This document shows positions 53,193 through 64,000 of a DNA stretch of 64,000 nt, one piece after another (positions within the stretch are counted from its first letter, which is position 1; every line of letters starts with the position of its first letter). The notes under the pieces are model-generated. The model was not told the DNA's origin. It did not search any database and was given only the letters and a program-made list of their open reading frames with translations. The position numbers and the translations under genes were made by a program. The DNA comes from Ephemerocybe angulata (lineage: Eukaryota; Basidiomycota; Agaricomycetes; Agaricales; Psathyrellaceae): assembly GCA_013368325.1 (NCBI GenBank), contig JAACJK010000235.1:1-64000 (forward strand), in the 5' to 3' direction.

Positions 53193-56100
53193 TTAATGGA
53201 ATGTATGGAATGCTTCTACCTCTTGATCGAGTATGGCGCATGCTGCCATCACAGCTTTTAAAGTCGTTTCAACCTGAGCGATGTGACAATGAGAGTAAGT
53301 GATCGCCAATCTGAAAACGAGGAAGAGGAACCCACCCTTTCGGTGGAAAACATATCGAAGTGGTGGCCAGGCACATCCACCGTAGCCAGGTTCGTTCGCA
53401 GCAAATGTTTCCAAGTGGTGGTGGTCTGCCCAGGGTCGTCCCGCGAAGTGAACCACTCGTGGATATCAAGACCTGGAGGCGCAGGGAACCCTTCCGTACT
53501 GCGAACGAATACACAGGGAAGGAGATTTTCCAATTCCACCCCTCGGTAAAGGGACACCATCTTCGAGTGCTTCTGAAACTGGGTTTTCATAGAATTCGAA
53601 GCCGTGTGAGAGCTATCTCGCAGAATGTAGTCAATGACATCCTCGGAGAGCAATACTTGTCCAGTGCAAGGCGGCGCATCAAGCAATAGCAACCCCCTTG
53701 GTGAGAGTCCACGTACTCGCAGTTGTTTAGCCACTTCATATGCAACCACACCGCCGAAAGACCAACCTGAGAAACAAAATCAGCCAGCGATACTGAGCAC
53801 CGGAAGGAAGACATACCAGCGATAATGACGTTGTCTGTCTGTACTGGAAGGTTCTTGGATAGAACGCCAGCATAGAACGACCCCATCTCTTCAATGGTAC
53901 CCCACCCATCGCTCCCCATATAAGGGTCCTTCAAGGCCCACACGTCTCTTCCGAGTCCCTTCAGCTTTTTGTAGCAAGACACCAGCCCGCTTCCGTCGTG
54001 AATGAAGCAGATGGTTGCCCGTCTGGGATTCGATTGGGCGGTAACGCTCGACAGCTGCTGCAGGCAATCATCGGCAGAGACATCTGATTGTGAGCGGCGA
54101 ACGGCTCGCTCGAGTGCCTTTTCCGCCGTTTCCACGGTAGGGTACTCCTGGAAGAAGCCGCCGGGAAGCCGAACATCATATTGACTCTGAAGAAGATGAA
54201 GAACTTCGATGGAAGTGAGGGAATCAAGCCCCAGTTCCTCTAATGCCATGTCGTCGCGCACCCTTCCTCGCGGTAAGTGCAGCGTGCGTTCGAGAACGCA
54301 CTTCAAGGGTGTCGGCGAATGTGCAGGGTAAGGCGAGCTTGCCAGTTTGCATAAACGATCAGAAGTCATTGACGGGGTGTTGGTTCCTGATTCCTCCGTT
54401 TGTCGAAAGGCTCTAGTGAACACATCCTTCCGAACTCGCTTGAACTGGATATTCTTCAGCACCGCGACCACCACTGGAGGGTCGGAGCTCACGACTACAG
54501 TATCGGCGAAGGACACATCCAGAGTTAACGGCGAAATAGTGGTGTGGATTCGATACTCTCGGCAGGTTGAACCATCATGGGCGAAGGCGTTCGGGGAGAG
54601 CTCAAGCATCCCGATTCCAGCGCACACAAACAGATCGTCTTCCAGCAAATGGAGATTGATGATGAACCCTGGCAGATGCACCATCGCATCCAAGTAGACA
54701 GGGTGTACGACGGACTGTACAATTGTATAGGTTTCTTCGTTGGCACTCTCCGAACAGGGCGTCGCTGTGGGCAGCCGCATGACGGCGTGACCCTCGGAAT
54801 GATCTTCCGATACTACCAGACGATCTAGAGAGTAGAGGTGAGGAGAGTACTGGACGACTCGAGGGAAGACCACTTCGTAAATGCTCTTCGTGGAAAAGAC
54901 GCCGAGGCTTTTCTCTAAACGAGGGTCGAGCGAGCGAATCCGATCCAGAATGTGGTTTGTATCATGCGGTCTACCGAGGGGCATAAGCTTGGTTCGAACC
55001 TTGCATCGTCCACGAGCATGAAGGATGTTGCAAGGGGGCGATGCCGCCTCAGGATACCGGGTCTCCAGTGCAAAGTCGTAGTACCCTTCACCACTGAGGC
55101 TGAACGTTACCCTCCGAGTGCATACGGTCCCGGTCCCGCCAGGAAGAAGGGGTTGGAGGAACTCGAGGTGCTGGATGGCGAAGTGCTGAGGGGCCTCCGT
55201 TTCTGGGCCAGAGCAAGCTTTGAAGATGCCGGAGAGGATAGCGTCGACGAGGATCGACGCTGGGCAGATAGGAACGGAGGCGACTAGATGTGCTTCAGAA
55301 TAGGTGGTGACAGCAGTTTCAGATAGCGTAAACGACACTTTATCCTCGGGTTTGTTCGTAGGAGGATGGACTGAGATGGTTGGTGAAGGAGAGAGTATAT
55401 CACGGGGACCTCGGACGTGAGGATTTGAATGAGCTGCGAGCGATGGGTCTCGATATGGAACCCAGAAGGGTTTCAACTGGAAGGGATATGATGGAAGCGA
55501 GATGCACTTCGGTTTACCAAGGCACGAAAAGACCCGATTCCAGTTCACCTCGACATCCATCGTGTAAAGATGAGCGAGGTTTTTTGTGAGTGTTTCCCAG
55601 GGGTCCACGCCCCGGATGAAAGGATCAAGGAACGAGGTCGAAGGAGATGAAGGATGCATGGTTCGGATCAAGGGAAGGAGGGTCCGATGAGGAGAGATTT
55701 CCACCCAACATAGATCTGCTGCGTCCCTGCCCAACGATGTAACCAGAGTGTCCACGGCCTCGGTGAAACGGACCATATCATGGCAATGTCGGAGAAGATG
55801 GCTCGAGTCTACTGGTTTGGCCGTAGATAAAGCCATTCCGGTAACCGTGGAGGCGCATACGAGCTTGGATGTCATGAAAACCGTCCCATCTAACATCCCT
55901 CGGTACTCCTCAAGGATCGGTTGCATCGCAGGGCTATGGTAGGCGAACTGTGCCGGCAAGAATTTCGCCTGAATGCCGTGTTCTGATTCCAGATGGTGTT
56001 TCAGTGCTTCGAGCTGAGAGGTAGGTCCCGCAACGGTATGTCGCTCACAACTGTTTGCACAGGCGATAACGAGGTCGTCGAAAGAGGGGTTGGAACGGAT

Positions 56101-59100
56101 GATGTTGTCCAACGCAACCTGCCGGAGCGCCACAGACATCATACCTGTGCTATTGTGAACACAACGCTTTTCAACGAGGCGGGCCCTTCCCCCGACAAGA
56201 AGCAAGGCATCTTTCAGCGAAAGGATGCCTGACGCAACCAGAGCAGCGTATTCGCCTAGACTGGAATTTTGATCAGCGTGTTGATCTAATGATACAGAAA
56301 ATGGTGCATACCTATGACCGACGACAGCTACAGGGTTTATTCCCCAGTTCCTCCAAAGCATGGATAGCGCGACTTCGAAGGCAAGAAGTGCTGTTTGCTC
56401 CACAACGCTCATCTCTACAACGAGAACGTGCGAGCCATCTAAGAGGTAAGGCAGAATCGTAGGAAACGCGTGTTCCGTCAAGATAGCATCGCAGATGTCG
56501 ATATGCGCCTTGAATATTGTGGAAGTCTCGTAGAGCATCTTTGCCATGCCAGGATATTGGCTTCCATAGCCAGTATAGACGAAGATTGCCTGGGGTTTCG
56601 ACCCCCTACGAACACGGACCACTGGTGCATTCGTCAACCGTTCAACGAACTGTTGGCGGTCAACGGCGGTAGTCGAAAAACCAATTCTGTGGTCGTGTTG
56701 CCGCCGCCTCGCCGTGGACGAGAAACAAACATCAAGATGCGATATCTCTTGATTCGAAGGCTTCACTAACCACGCCACATATAGACTTTTCATCTTTTCC
56801 AACGCTTCCTGGTTCGGGGCAGACATTCCAAAGATCAGGCTACCCAGGGTATCCATGTGTGAGGCGGATCGTGGTATTTGTGCGTGGTCTTCTAGAAGAA
56901 TTGAAACGTTGGACCCAGCAGCACCATAGTTGTTGATAACAGCACGCCGAGGCATGCAGCCACTTTGCGCTCGCCAAGGGACCGACTCCATGGGGATAAC
57001 AAGCTGGCCCATCGTTTCGAAGACCTGGTTCATCGTCCGGATGCCGATTTGTCGAGGAATCGTTTCGTGACGAAGCATGAGAAGTACTTTCGCCAGGCTT
57101 GCGGCACCGGACGCAGCTTCCAGGTGCCCAATAGAAGCCTTGATCGACGAGACGTAGAGAGGATGCTCGCGGGAGCCACTATTCCCAGAGAAGCTATCAT
57201 GGATCGCGAGCATCTCGCTCAAATCCCCCTGTTTCGTGCCAGCCGCGTGCGCTTCGACTAGGTCAATCTCTTCACCGCGAATCCCATTCTTCTGCAGTAG
57301 GCGACGCAGCAAAGCAGCCTGAGTTGGCGAGTGTGTGCGGGTGATGGAGGAATTTCCATAACTCTGGTTCACCTCCACGCCCCGAATGACACCAAGGATA
57401 CGGTCGTTGTCCAGAACCGCGTCATCCATGCGTTTGAGCACAAAAAGAGCGCATCCCTCGCCCCGCGAATACCCATCAGCATCTGCGTCAAAGGGCCTTG
57501 ATTGGCCAGTGCGACTGAGGAAGTGAGCAACATCTAGCCCTATGAAAAGCTATGCCCGACGAATGATTATGGTTGATGATTAGGGATGGATGAGTGTGCA
57601 CTCACGTCTGGGTTCGTCATAACGTTCACGCCGCCAGCCAGTGCCATGGCGCAATCCCCCGCTTGCAAAGCGCGTACGGCTGCATGTATAGCAACACTGG
57701 AGGACGAACATGCAGTATCGAACACAGTAGATGGTCCCCCAAGCGACAAAGCGTAGGATATTCTTCCACTTAGAAATGCAGATATCGTTCCTGATCAACT
57801 TGTGAGCTTGTGATCAGCACAGGCTTAGAAGGAATTATCTTACCTGATACGTAATGGATGTCGATGTCATCACGGGCGTTCTGAGCATAATCACTCGTCG
57901 CAGCGCCTATGTAGACGCCAAAGTGGTCTGGGTCGGCACTGGGGGACGAGTGAGGAATGTAGCCAGCGTCTTCTAGGGCTTCGTACGCGACGTGTAAGAG
58001 TAGCCTTTGTTGAGGATCCATCGTTCTCGCCTCGCGAGGACTAATTTTGAAAAGCCTGCAGAGGATGAGCGACACAAATGAGATGGAGGGAGACTGGAAA
58101 CATACTCATTATCGAACATATCAGCATCATCCAAAAAGTTCCCTGTGTCCAGATTGAGAGTCCTTGCCCCGGAGCTTTTGCCGATGTAGTTTTGTGTCGG
58201 GAATCGGTTCGCCGGAATCTACGATTCGATACAGAAGTTATTCAACTGTTCATCGAAGTCAAAGCCGGGACTAACCTTCGTAAGACAAGAAGAGCCGCTT
58301 TCAATTAGTTCCCATAGCTCCTCTGGATCCCTAGCCCCTGGCATACGAAGGGCCATGCCGACAATAGCAATCCGGTTATCTTGTGAAAGGCACTCGACGG
58401 TGTTTTCGGTGATCGATCGCGTCAGGACCTCCATCTTGCGAGCTGCGAACGCATGCTGAACTTTTCGAGTGAGCTCCTGTCCTGGGCCGACTCCAATAAC
58501 GTGCACAGGCCCCACAATTTGTAGGGAAGAAACCGCCCTGCGAATAGCTGCCGGCCAGTCCAGCGGAAAGAAGAAAAGACACTCCAAGATTTGGGCAAGA
58601 AGACCGTTAGGTCCTTCCACCGAGATCTGAGGTCGACTGGTGCAAGAATAGATCGAACCTCGAAGGTCCTCCAGGCTGGGAAGTGGTATTTTCCTTCGGT
58701 GAATATCAGCGACAATCACTTCTTTGATGCCATGTGTATCTCCATAACGCAATAGGGAATCGTTGAAGGGGATATACCGAACTCGGCACGAATGGGCGCC
58801 CTCTAAGATTGTTGAAAACATGCGAACTGACTCCTCGACACCGGAAACGACGGAAGACATTTCAGAGAGGACCGCAGATATCGCGAGCACACCGGGGTTT
58901 CCCTGTTGATGGTGTTGGTATTCGTTCGGGGAGATATGGATTGACATACCTCTCTGAATTCGTCGAGAACGCGGACAAGATTACATTTGGAGATCCCTTC
59001 CACCAATACGTTGAATGTGTCTTCTTTTGCACGAAAGACTTTCTGAGTGGTTCGAACACCGACCCAGAAAGCGATGCGGAAGAACTCGACAACTCTCGAG

Positions 59101-59528
59101 AGGTACTGGGCGATAGTCGTCGAAGTGCGAGCAGCTACAGCCGGTAACAGCCCCGTGCTTGACGCGACGATTGTGGCACCAAGCAGAGTCGCCATAGGGT
59201 CTATCGAAACAGTGTGCTCGTCCTCCAGGTAAGTCAGATAATGAAGCGATTGCTGAACGTATTGCCTGGGCAAGGCGAGAATTGGTGTGGCATCCTTGTC
59301 CGGCGAGCCAAGCAACCAGTCTGGACTGCGTAGTAATTGGTCGTTATCAACACCGATTTCGAGGAGAATATCTGGGTTGAGAGACTGTAGTTCGGCGACA
59401 TAGGCGTGATGGCAGCCTGCGAGGAGAGAAATAGACAAAGGCGATAGGTTGTGAAAGTTAGGGTTGGTAGAACACTTGTGCTCGTTGCCTTCAAAAATCA
59501 CGATGCGGGACCTCGTCTGCTGGGGCAT
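53193..59528 (-). CDS. Non-reducing polyketide synthase (orsellinic-acid-synthase type)
   Basis: Iterative type I PKS, 1,969 residues in nine exons (59528-58950, 58902-58276, 58218-58106, 58055-57844, 57790-57606, 57549-56312, 56260-53817, 53766-53336, 53273-53193) that join exactly. Domains in order: SAT (about residues 1-350), KS (about 395-800; [26 protein letters not shown]), AT (about 880-1190; [18 protein letters not shown]), PT (about 1265-1560; [27 protein letters not shown]), one ACP (LGLDSL) and a C-terminal thioesterase (GWSFGG, later GHHF). It has no reducing domains, so an aromatic product from acetyl/malonyl-CoA is expected; basidiomycete enzymes of this layout make orsellinic acid. 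The SAT site usually GxCxG reads SSTG, with Ser for Cys. The intron at 56,261-56,311 falls inside the Ser codon of GHSLG. Confidence 0.93.
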
Positions 59529-61382
59529 GGTGGGTAGTGCTGATCGACTTCGGGCCTCGCAGCCTGTTTAAAGGCGGCTCCATCCCTGAACATAGAACAA
59601 GGACGAGTCGGAAGGCCGTTGAGAAAGGAAATTGCAATTCTGAAAGTGCAACTCCGCGGCTGTTCGCTAAGCTCCAGGGTCCAACCAGACCTCCAGAACC
59701 TCTTTCAAGCGCGTATTACGCAGCAAATTACGGCTTTCATCCTACATAGAAGCTCGGTAGACTGGTTTTCCTCCGATCTGTCCACCAGTTGAAACTTGAG
59801 TTTGTTGCTTGACTACGCTTAATGTTTGATTTGGACGCACTATTGGTTTTCTGCATCGTAGTGTCCGGTATTCTGTTCAATGTAGCTCCAGAATAAACCG
59901 AATTCAATTCATGGTCAAGGTCGTGGTGGAAGAAGAAAAGAATGCGAGCTGGCGATGACACAACATCGGCCGGCATCCTTGTTTGGCGACGGCTTCCGCT
60001 CAAATTGGCGCTCAGCGCGCTTGGCAGCCCTCGTCCGAATCCACTTACTCTCACCAACCCTTCACCTGCAACTTACTTAAATTCTTACGAGTGCCTGTCG
60101 ATTCTACAACTACGATGCTCTGCGAATTCGCGCGGTATACGGACACTTGAATCCCAGATCGCTTGGAAGTCTACCGCAAAGCACGCTCGGACGACTCTGG
60201 TACCTTCTCTCAGCGTCACAGCCAGGCTGTTGAGCATCAGACACTACACCCCTTTAAACGCCGGTTAGACCTCAAGCTTCCACCCTTTTCCAATATGTTC
60301 TGATAAACGCGTGTATTGGGTACAGTGCTCATACCGCTATGCATTGTGGCGCCCTTGGCGAATGCAAGTCAGATCTCGATGGGTTTCCCTTTGTTGAGCG
60401 GCGACCGTCACAGATCTTTGCCTCCAGGACAAAATCTGCAAGAAGTTTCACCATCCTCGTCTGCTCCATTGGGAATACCTTCACGACAAGCGCCTTCTCT
60501 GCGTGGTTAGCGTCGACCCCAGACAGCCCCAGCCTCCCGTTACTCTCGGACCCTAGGTTCCGGCTCTGAACATCTTCTGAAGCGCCACGGTAACCAGAAA
60601 GATCCCCTCTACCCCTCGCGCACGCGTGGACGAGGGAGAACCCTTCACTCGGTGATGCAATGCTCAAGCAAGGCGGCGTTCGTTTGGCCATTCACGTTCG
60701 ACTCCGGGTAACCGAAGTGTACGGGCGTAATTGCCCTTCCTCGAAGTTCCTATATCCATCCGTATCGTCCCAAATCGTCATGTTATGTAGGACTGCGCCT
60801 TCCTCCATCAGAGATCGCTCTTTTCGAACCTTGATAACAGAGACTTATCGCATTGTCATGTACCTCGCTGGGCTCAGCGGACACATCTACCGTACAGCGC
60901 TGGGGTCATGACACCTGCAAGATGATGAAACGCACGCTTCGATCAAGAGTAAACATGATGACTCAAGATGTAGTATCGTTTGTCCAAGCGGCCGCACATG
61001 AGGCCTTCTGAGGACTGTCCCTCTTCCAGTGCTTCCTTAACGAATCCGATATCCGTTCCGGCTTCCAGAGGTGCTTCGTACCAAATTCTGGCTTGGTAGC
61101 GGATTCGTAAGGGCGTTCAACGTGGTAGGTATCATAGCAGCAGGTGCGAGCTTCCTCCCTCTCTTGATCAAGTTGGCCCAAACTCGTCGCCTTGATTAAA
61201 CAGGGTATCACATTAAAGCTGCCGCTTCATTACGATTGTTTGCTAGCCGAACCAAATCGTAACGTACCTGTCCTTTTTGATCCAAGATTCGATCTGACAA
61301 TTTCACATTACAGTTACAGACGGCCGTGAACTTAGGCGCCTTTAGAGATCCGACAAACTGGGATAACACTGCGACTTGAAAG
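59529..61382. other. Divergent region between the PKS and the transcription factor
   Basis: About 1.85 kb upstream of both the minus-strand PKS and the plus-strand transcription factor gene. Only short frames without family signal occur; one minus-strand stretch at about 60,960-61,170 (YEAPLEAGTDIGFVKEALEE in one phase) might be a gene relic. It is the likely regulatory region for both genes. Confidence 0.45.
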
Positions 61383-61392
61383 GCTTATATAA
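61383..61392 (+). promoter_or_regulatory. TATA-like element of the transcription factor gene
   Basis: The sequence gcttatataa starts about 53 bases before the ATG at 61,436. This spacing favours that ATG over the later in-frame one at 61,606. Confidence 0.45.
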
Positions 61393-61435
61393 CCTAACAT
61401 CCTTAGAGACCTGGAAAAGCCCTCCACCTCCCTCC

Positions 61436-64000
61436 ATGTCTGAGTCCTACTCCCTCGGGACTTCTAGTTCATCCCTTCGCGCTTCCGTCGACTTCAAGGC
61501 AAATGGAGAAGTTAGCAGGATGAGAAGCCATAAAGGTGTGTTCTGGCTGATAACAACACCTATCAGCGCCTGTCGACATGGACTGACACGACATATAAAG
61601 GCAACATGCCTTCCCTGCCTCAGACAAAGTTCTGCTCTCTGTGTCCTGCGAAGTTCACTCGTACGACGCACCTGAACCGGCACCTTCGCTCTCGTGAGCG
61701 AATCTTCTATCGTCTTGTGCTTCTCATTCTCACATTGCCACATAGACACCAATGAACGCTCACATCGATGCGAAGTAAGTGGGCTTTCGTTAGACTGCCG
61801 GACCCTTCGTTGAACGTTCTTGCAGGTTTGCTCGGCTGAATTTACGAGAAGTGACCTGCTTACAAGACACAAACGGACGTGTGGGGACTCGTAAGTGCCG
61901 AACCGATACCCAGTGTCGCTTGCTGTAAAGGCTGAATCATTCCTCAACCAGCCGCAATTCTAACCGTTCGCGGCGGAAATCCTGCCAAGCAAGTACCGCC
62001 CATATTTCACCATTTCCTCTACTAACCGAAATTGTACAGGCGTGTGCAGAGTCCAAGGTGAAATGCGACCTCCAGCTACCCTGTTCCAAGTGCATTGCCC
62101 GTGGACGGGAATGCGTCTTCATCAACGACCCAGAGGCGTCTAGGATTCGCAAGGCAGCAAGGAGGGGGCGAAGCTTGTCGGAGAGCCCCAGGAGTTCTGA
62201 AGGGTCTGCGTTTGGGTCTACGTCTTCAGCAGCTGAGACGCAAACACCGTCCGTAACGTCGCCACCTACAACGCCGTATTCAGCTATTTACCCGTCGCCC
62301 ATCAGCATGGCTCCGTCGCTCCCTGACTCCATGCACTCATCCCCCATATCCGGAAACAACATGGACATCGGTATGCCCTACGGCCTCCCTGGACTCTCCC
62401 ATTCGTCCAGCTCCTCTTCGACGTCCTCCCGACCATCCTCAAGACCGGAGCCGTTTGATATGGTGGAATTCAACTTCGACACCCTCGATATCGACTGCCA
62501 GTTCAACGACTTCTTCCCCCTTCCCCACGGGCAGGCGCAGCAGGACACGTCCTTCCTGGCCGACCTTATCTCCGGATCCTCAAACTGCTCTCCAGACGGC
62601 CCAAACTTCTCTACAGGCTCGGATCCGGGCGACATATTCAATGGAATGCGAAGCGACCAAGGGTTGTCATACCACCCGCCTCAACCTCACGATCAAGACC
62701 TCCTTCATAATTTAAATGCTTTGACATCACCTCCATACTCCCTCCCCTCCCCATCTTCTTCGTCTGCACATCACACCCTCCCTACAGGGTCTGTCCTGGA
62801 CGGTCCACTGTTCAGCGAGTCCTCGGTGTCGGGGCTGACAAGTTACACGGACGCCGAGGGCCTATACCGTAAGTTCCTCTGATTCGTGTCCACTGTTCTG
62901 GATTCCAATTCATTCCATGGGAGCAGTGAACGCCTTCTTCACGAAGTTCTCAGCCGAGATCCCGCTGATACATCGGCCAACATGGACGATGGAAGACAAG
63001 CACCCCATGCTCGTCAGCGCGATGCAGGCGTGCGGCGCCATCTACGTGAAAACGCCATCCTCCTTGGCCTTCGTCCAGCGCACGCTCGAATATCTCGGAG
63101 ACAACCTAATCGCCGAATTCGTGAGTGCCTGAACATAACCCAAACTTGGAGTTAATTTGACCCTTTTTTGTAGTCAAAACCTAATTGTACGCTCAAGGAT
63201 AGGTTCTCGCTAATTATGGCGGTTGTCTTGCTGCAGTCGTGGAACTTGCTTTCGAGGCAGCCTGATAGGCTCGGAACGAGCAGGCTATTCCATGGGGTTG
63301 TGGTAACGGTATGTCCGATTAGCTTTTCTGCTCGGGGGAGTCGGTGGGCTGAACCCGCACTCCCGCAGATGATTCGCCGTATTGGCTTGATTAGACTCTT
63401 GAGCACCTGGACTCCACCGGACTTGAGCAACCATTACACTCTGGACACAGCTTGGCGGGAATGGGCGCGCTTCGAAACTCTGAAACGGTGAGCCCCAAGC
63501 GTTCCTCGGGTCTGAATTTGACTTACCATAGTACCGTCATCTTTAGGGTAGTCTTCTTCGCGTATGTCCAAGACTGCGCGAACTGCGCATACTTCTCTAT
63601 GATGCCGATCTTCCACCCTTCAGAAATAGAAATCCCCCTTCCCTGTGACGATAACCTCTGGACGGCCGAGAACGTGAAGGAGTGGTACCAGATGCTCCAA
63701 ACGCCCTCGCCTTACGCCGTAGGCCCGCGGCGCCTAACAGCAGTAAGCATGCGCCGCGCCCTCGCAGCACTCGACAACCCAGGTCCCTCGGGAATGCCCC
63801 TGCATATCAACCCCTTCTCGCACCTGATCCTCATCCACACCATCCTTCGCAACATCTTCGCGAGCGGCTTCGATGACATCTTCGCAGACGATCCGCCCGC
63901 GACCTCGCAGCAGGCGCACATTCTCGAAGCGGCCGCAGCGACGCAGACCAAGAACCTCTCGAACCAGTACGCGCTGCATAATTGGCTCCAGATGTGGAGG
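61436..64000 (+). CDS. Zinc-finger transcription factor (C2H2 x2 + Zn2Cys6 + Fungal_trans), 3' partial
   Basis: Nuclear DNA-binding regulator; 685 codons are visible and the end lies beyond the window. Exons: 61436-61535, 61601-61693, 61746-61774, 61826-61890, 61952-61988, 62040-62868, 62927-63120, 63174-63308, 63369-63487, 63547 onward. Two C2H2 fingers (CSLCPAKFTRTTHLNRHLRS; CEVCSAEFTRSDLLTRH) precede a Zn2Cys6 cluster, SCQACAESKVKCDLQ then PCSKCIARGREC. A Ser/Thr/Pro-rich linker follows, then the Fungal_trans-like region (FFTKFSAEIPLIHRPTW, MQACGAIYV). The intron inside the Zn cluster uses a gcaagt donor (GC-AG); only this join restores the Cys spacing. It diverges from the PKS and could be its regulator. 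Confidence 0.88.

Noticed and set aside
53587..57441. PKS exon read as one uninterrupted 1,284-codon frame
   Set aside because: It includes an in-frame intron at 56,261-56,311 that breaks GHSLG, and it ends in intron sequence after IIAG. Splicing restores GHSLGEYAA and GWSFGG.
57550..57605. Apparent frame break between KS exons 5 and 6
   Set aside because: Using the acceptor gggcatag instead of ttttcatag gives [15 protein letters not shown] in frame, and all nine exons then sum to whole codons.
59737..60691. Small minus-strand frames of 106-120 codons upstream of the PKS
   Set aside because: They have no family signal, no promoter context and overlapping alternatives in other phases. Treated as chance ORFs.

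Overview
The window is nuclear DNA of a filamentous basidiomycete, most likely an Agaricomycete (mushroom) of the Agaricales type. The evidence is dense GT-AG introns of about 48-65 nt with CTNAC branch-like motifs, microexons of 13-31 nt, several F-box/leucine-rich proteins, a Helitron of the fungal DUF6570 type, three DUF2235 hydrolases, a non-reducing polyketide synthase of basidiomycete type and a fungal-specific transcription factor. Exon models were built by hand. Unless stated otherwise, joined exon lengths add up to whole codons.

Layout. 1-5,702: a decayed Helitron on the minus strand with many single-base frameshifts but recognisable Rep and Pif1 helicase motifs. 5,973-12,917: three genes (two minus, one plus) of unknown function that resemble high-copy Agaricomycete families and may be cargo of an undescribed mobile element. 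13.2-15.2 kb: an SMC6 gene cut off after its N-terminal ATPase head, with inserted sequence in its introns. 15.3-24.2 kb and 32.2-33.7 kb: three copies of a block made of the SMC6 start, a shared divergent promoter and an unknown gene (family HP), mixed with two paralogous F-box genes in opposite orientation and two unknown genes at 18.3 and 19.1 kb. 24.2-32.2 kb: a repeat-rich stretch with a degenerate tandem array of about 200-bp period, an AT-rich island, and a nine-exon gene with a hydrophobic N-terminus. 34.4-43.2 kb: an F-box gene scrap, an unknown gene of a multicopy family, a fourth and divergent HP member, and three more F-box genes. 44.3-53.0 kb: three tandem DUF2235 (Tle1-like) alpha/beta hydrolase genes. 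53.2-59.5 kb: a complete nine-exon NR-PKS (SAT-KS-AT-PT-ACP-TE, 1,969 codons) on the minus strand. 61.4 kb to the right edge: a transcription factor with two C2H2 fingers, a Zn2Cys6 cluster and a Fungal_trans-like domain, cut by the window end.

How the parts relate. The left half is shaped by transposition and segmental duplication of gene ends. The right half looks functional. The PKS and the transcription factor diverge from one shared 1.9-kb region, and the DUF2235 array converges on the PKS, so the right 20 kb could be a small secondary-metabolite locus; that link is inference. No rRNA, tRNA or CRISPR array was recognised.
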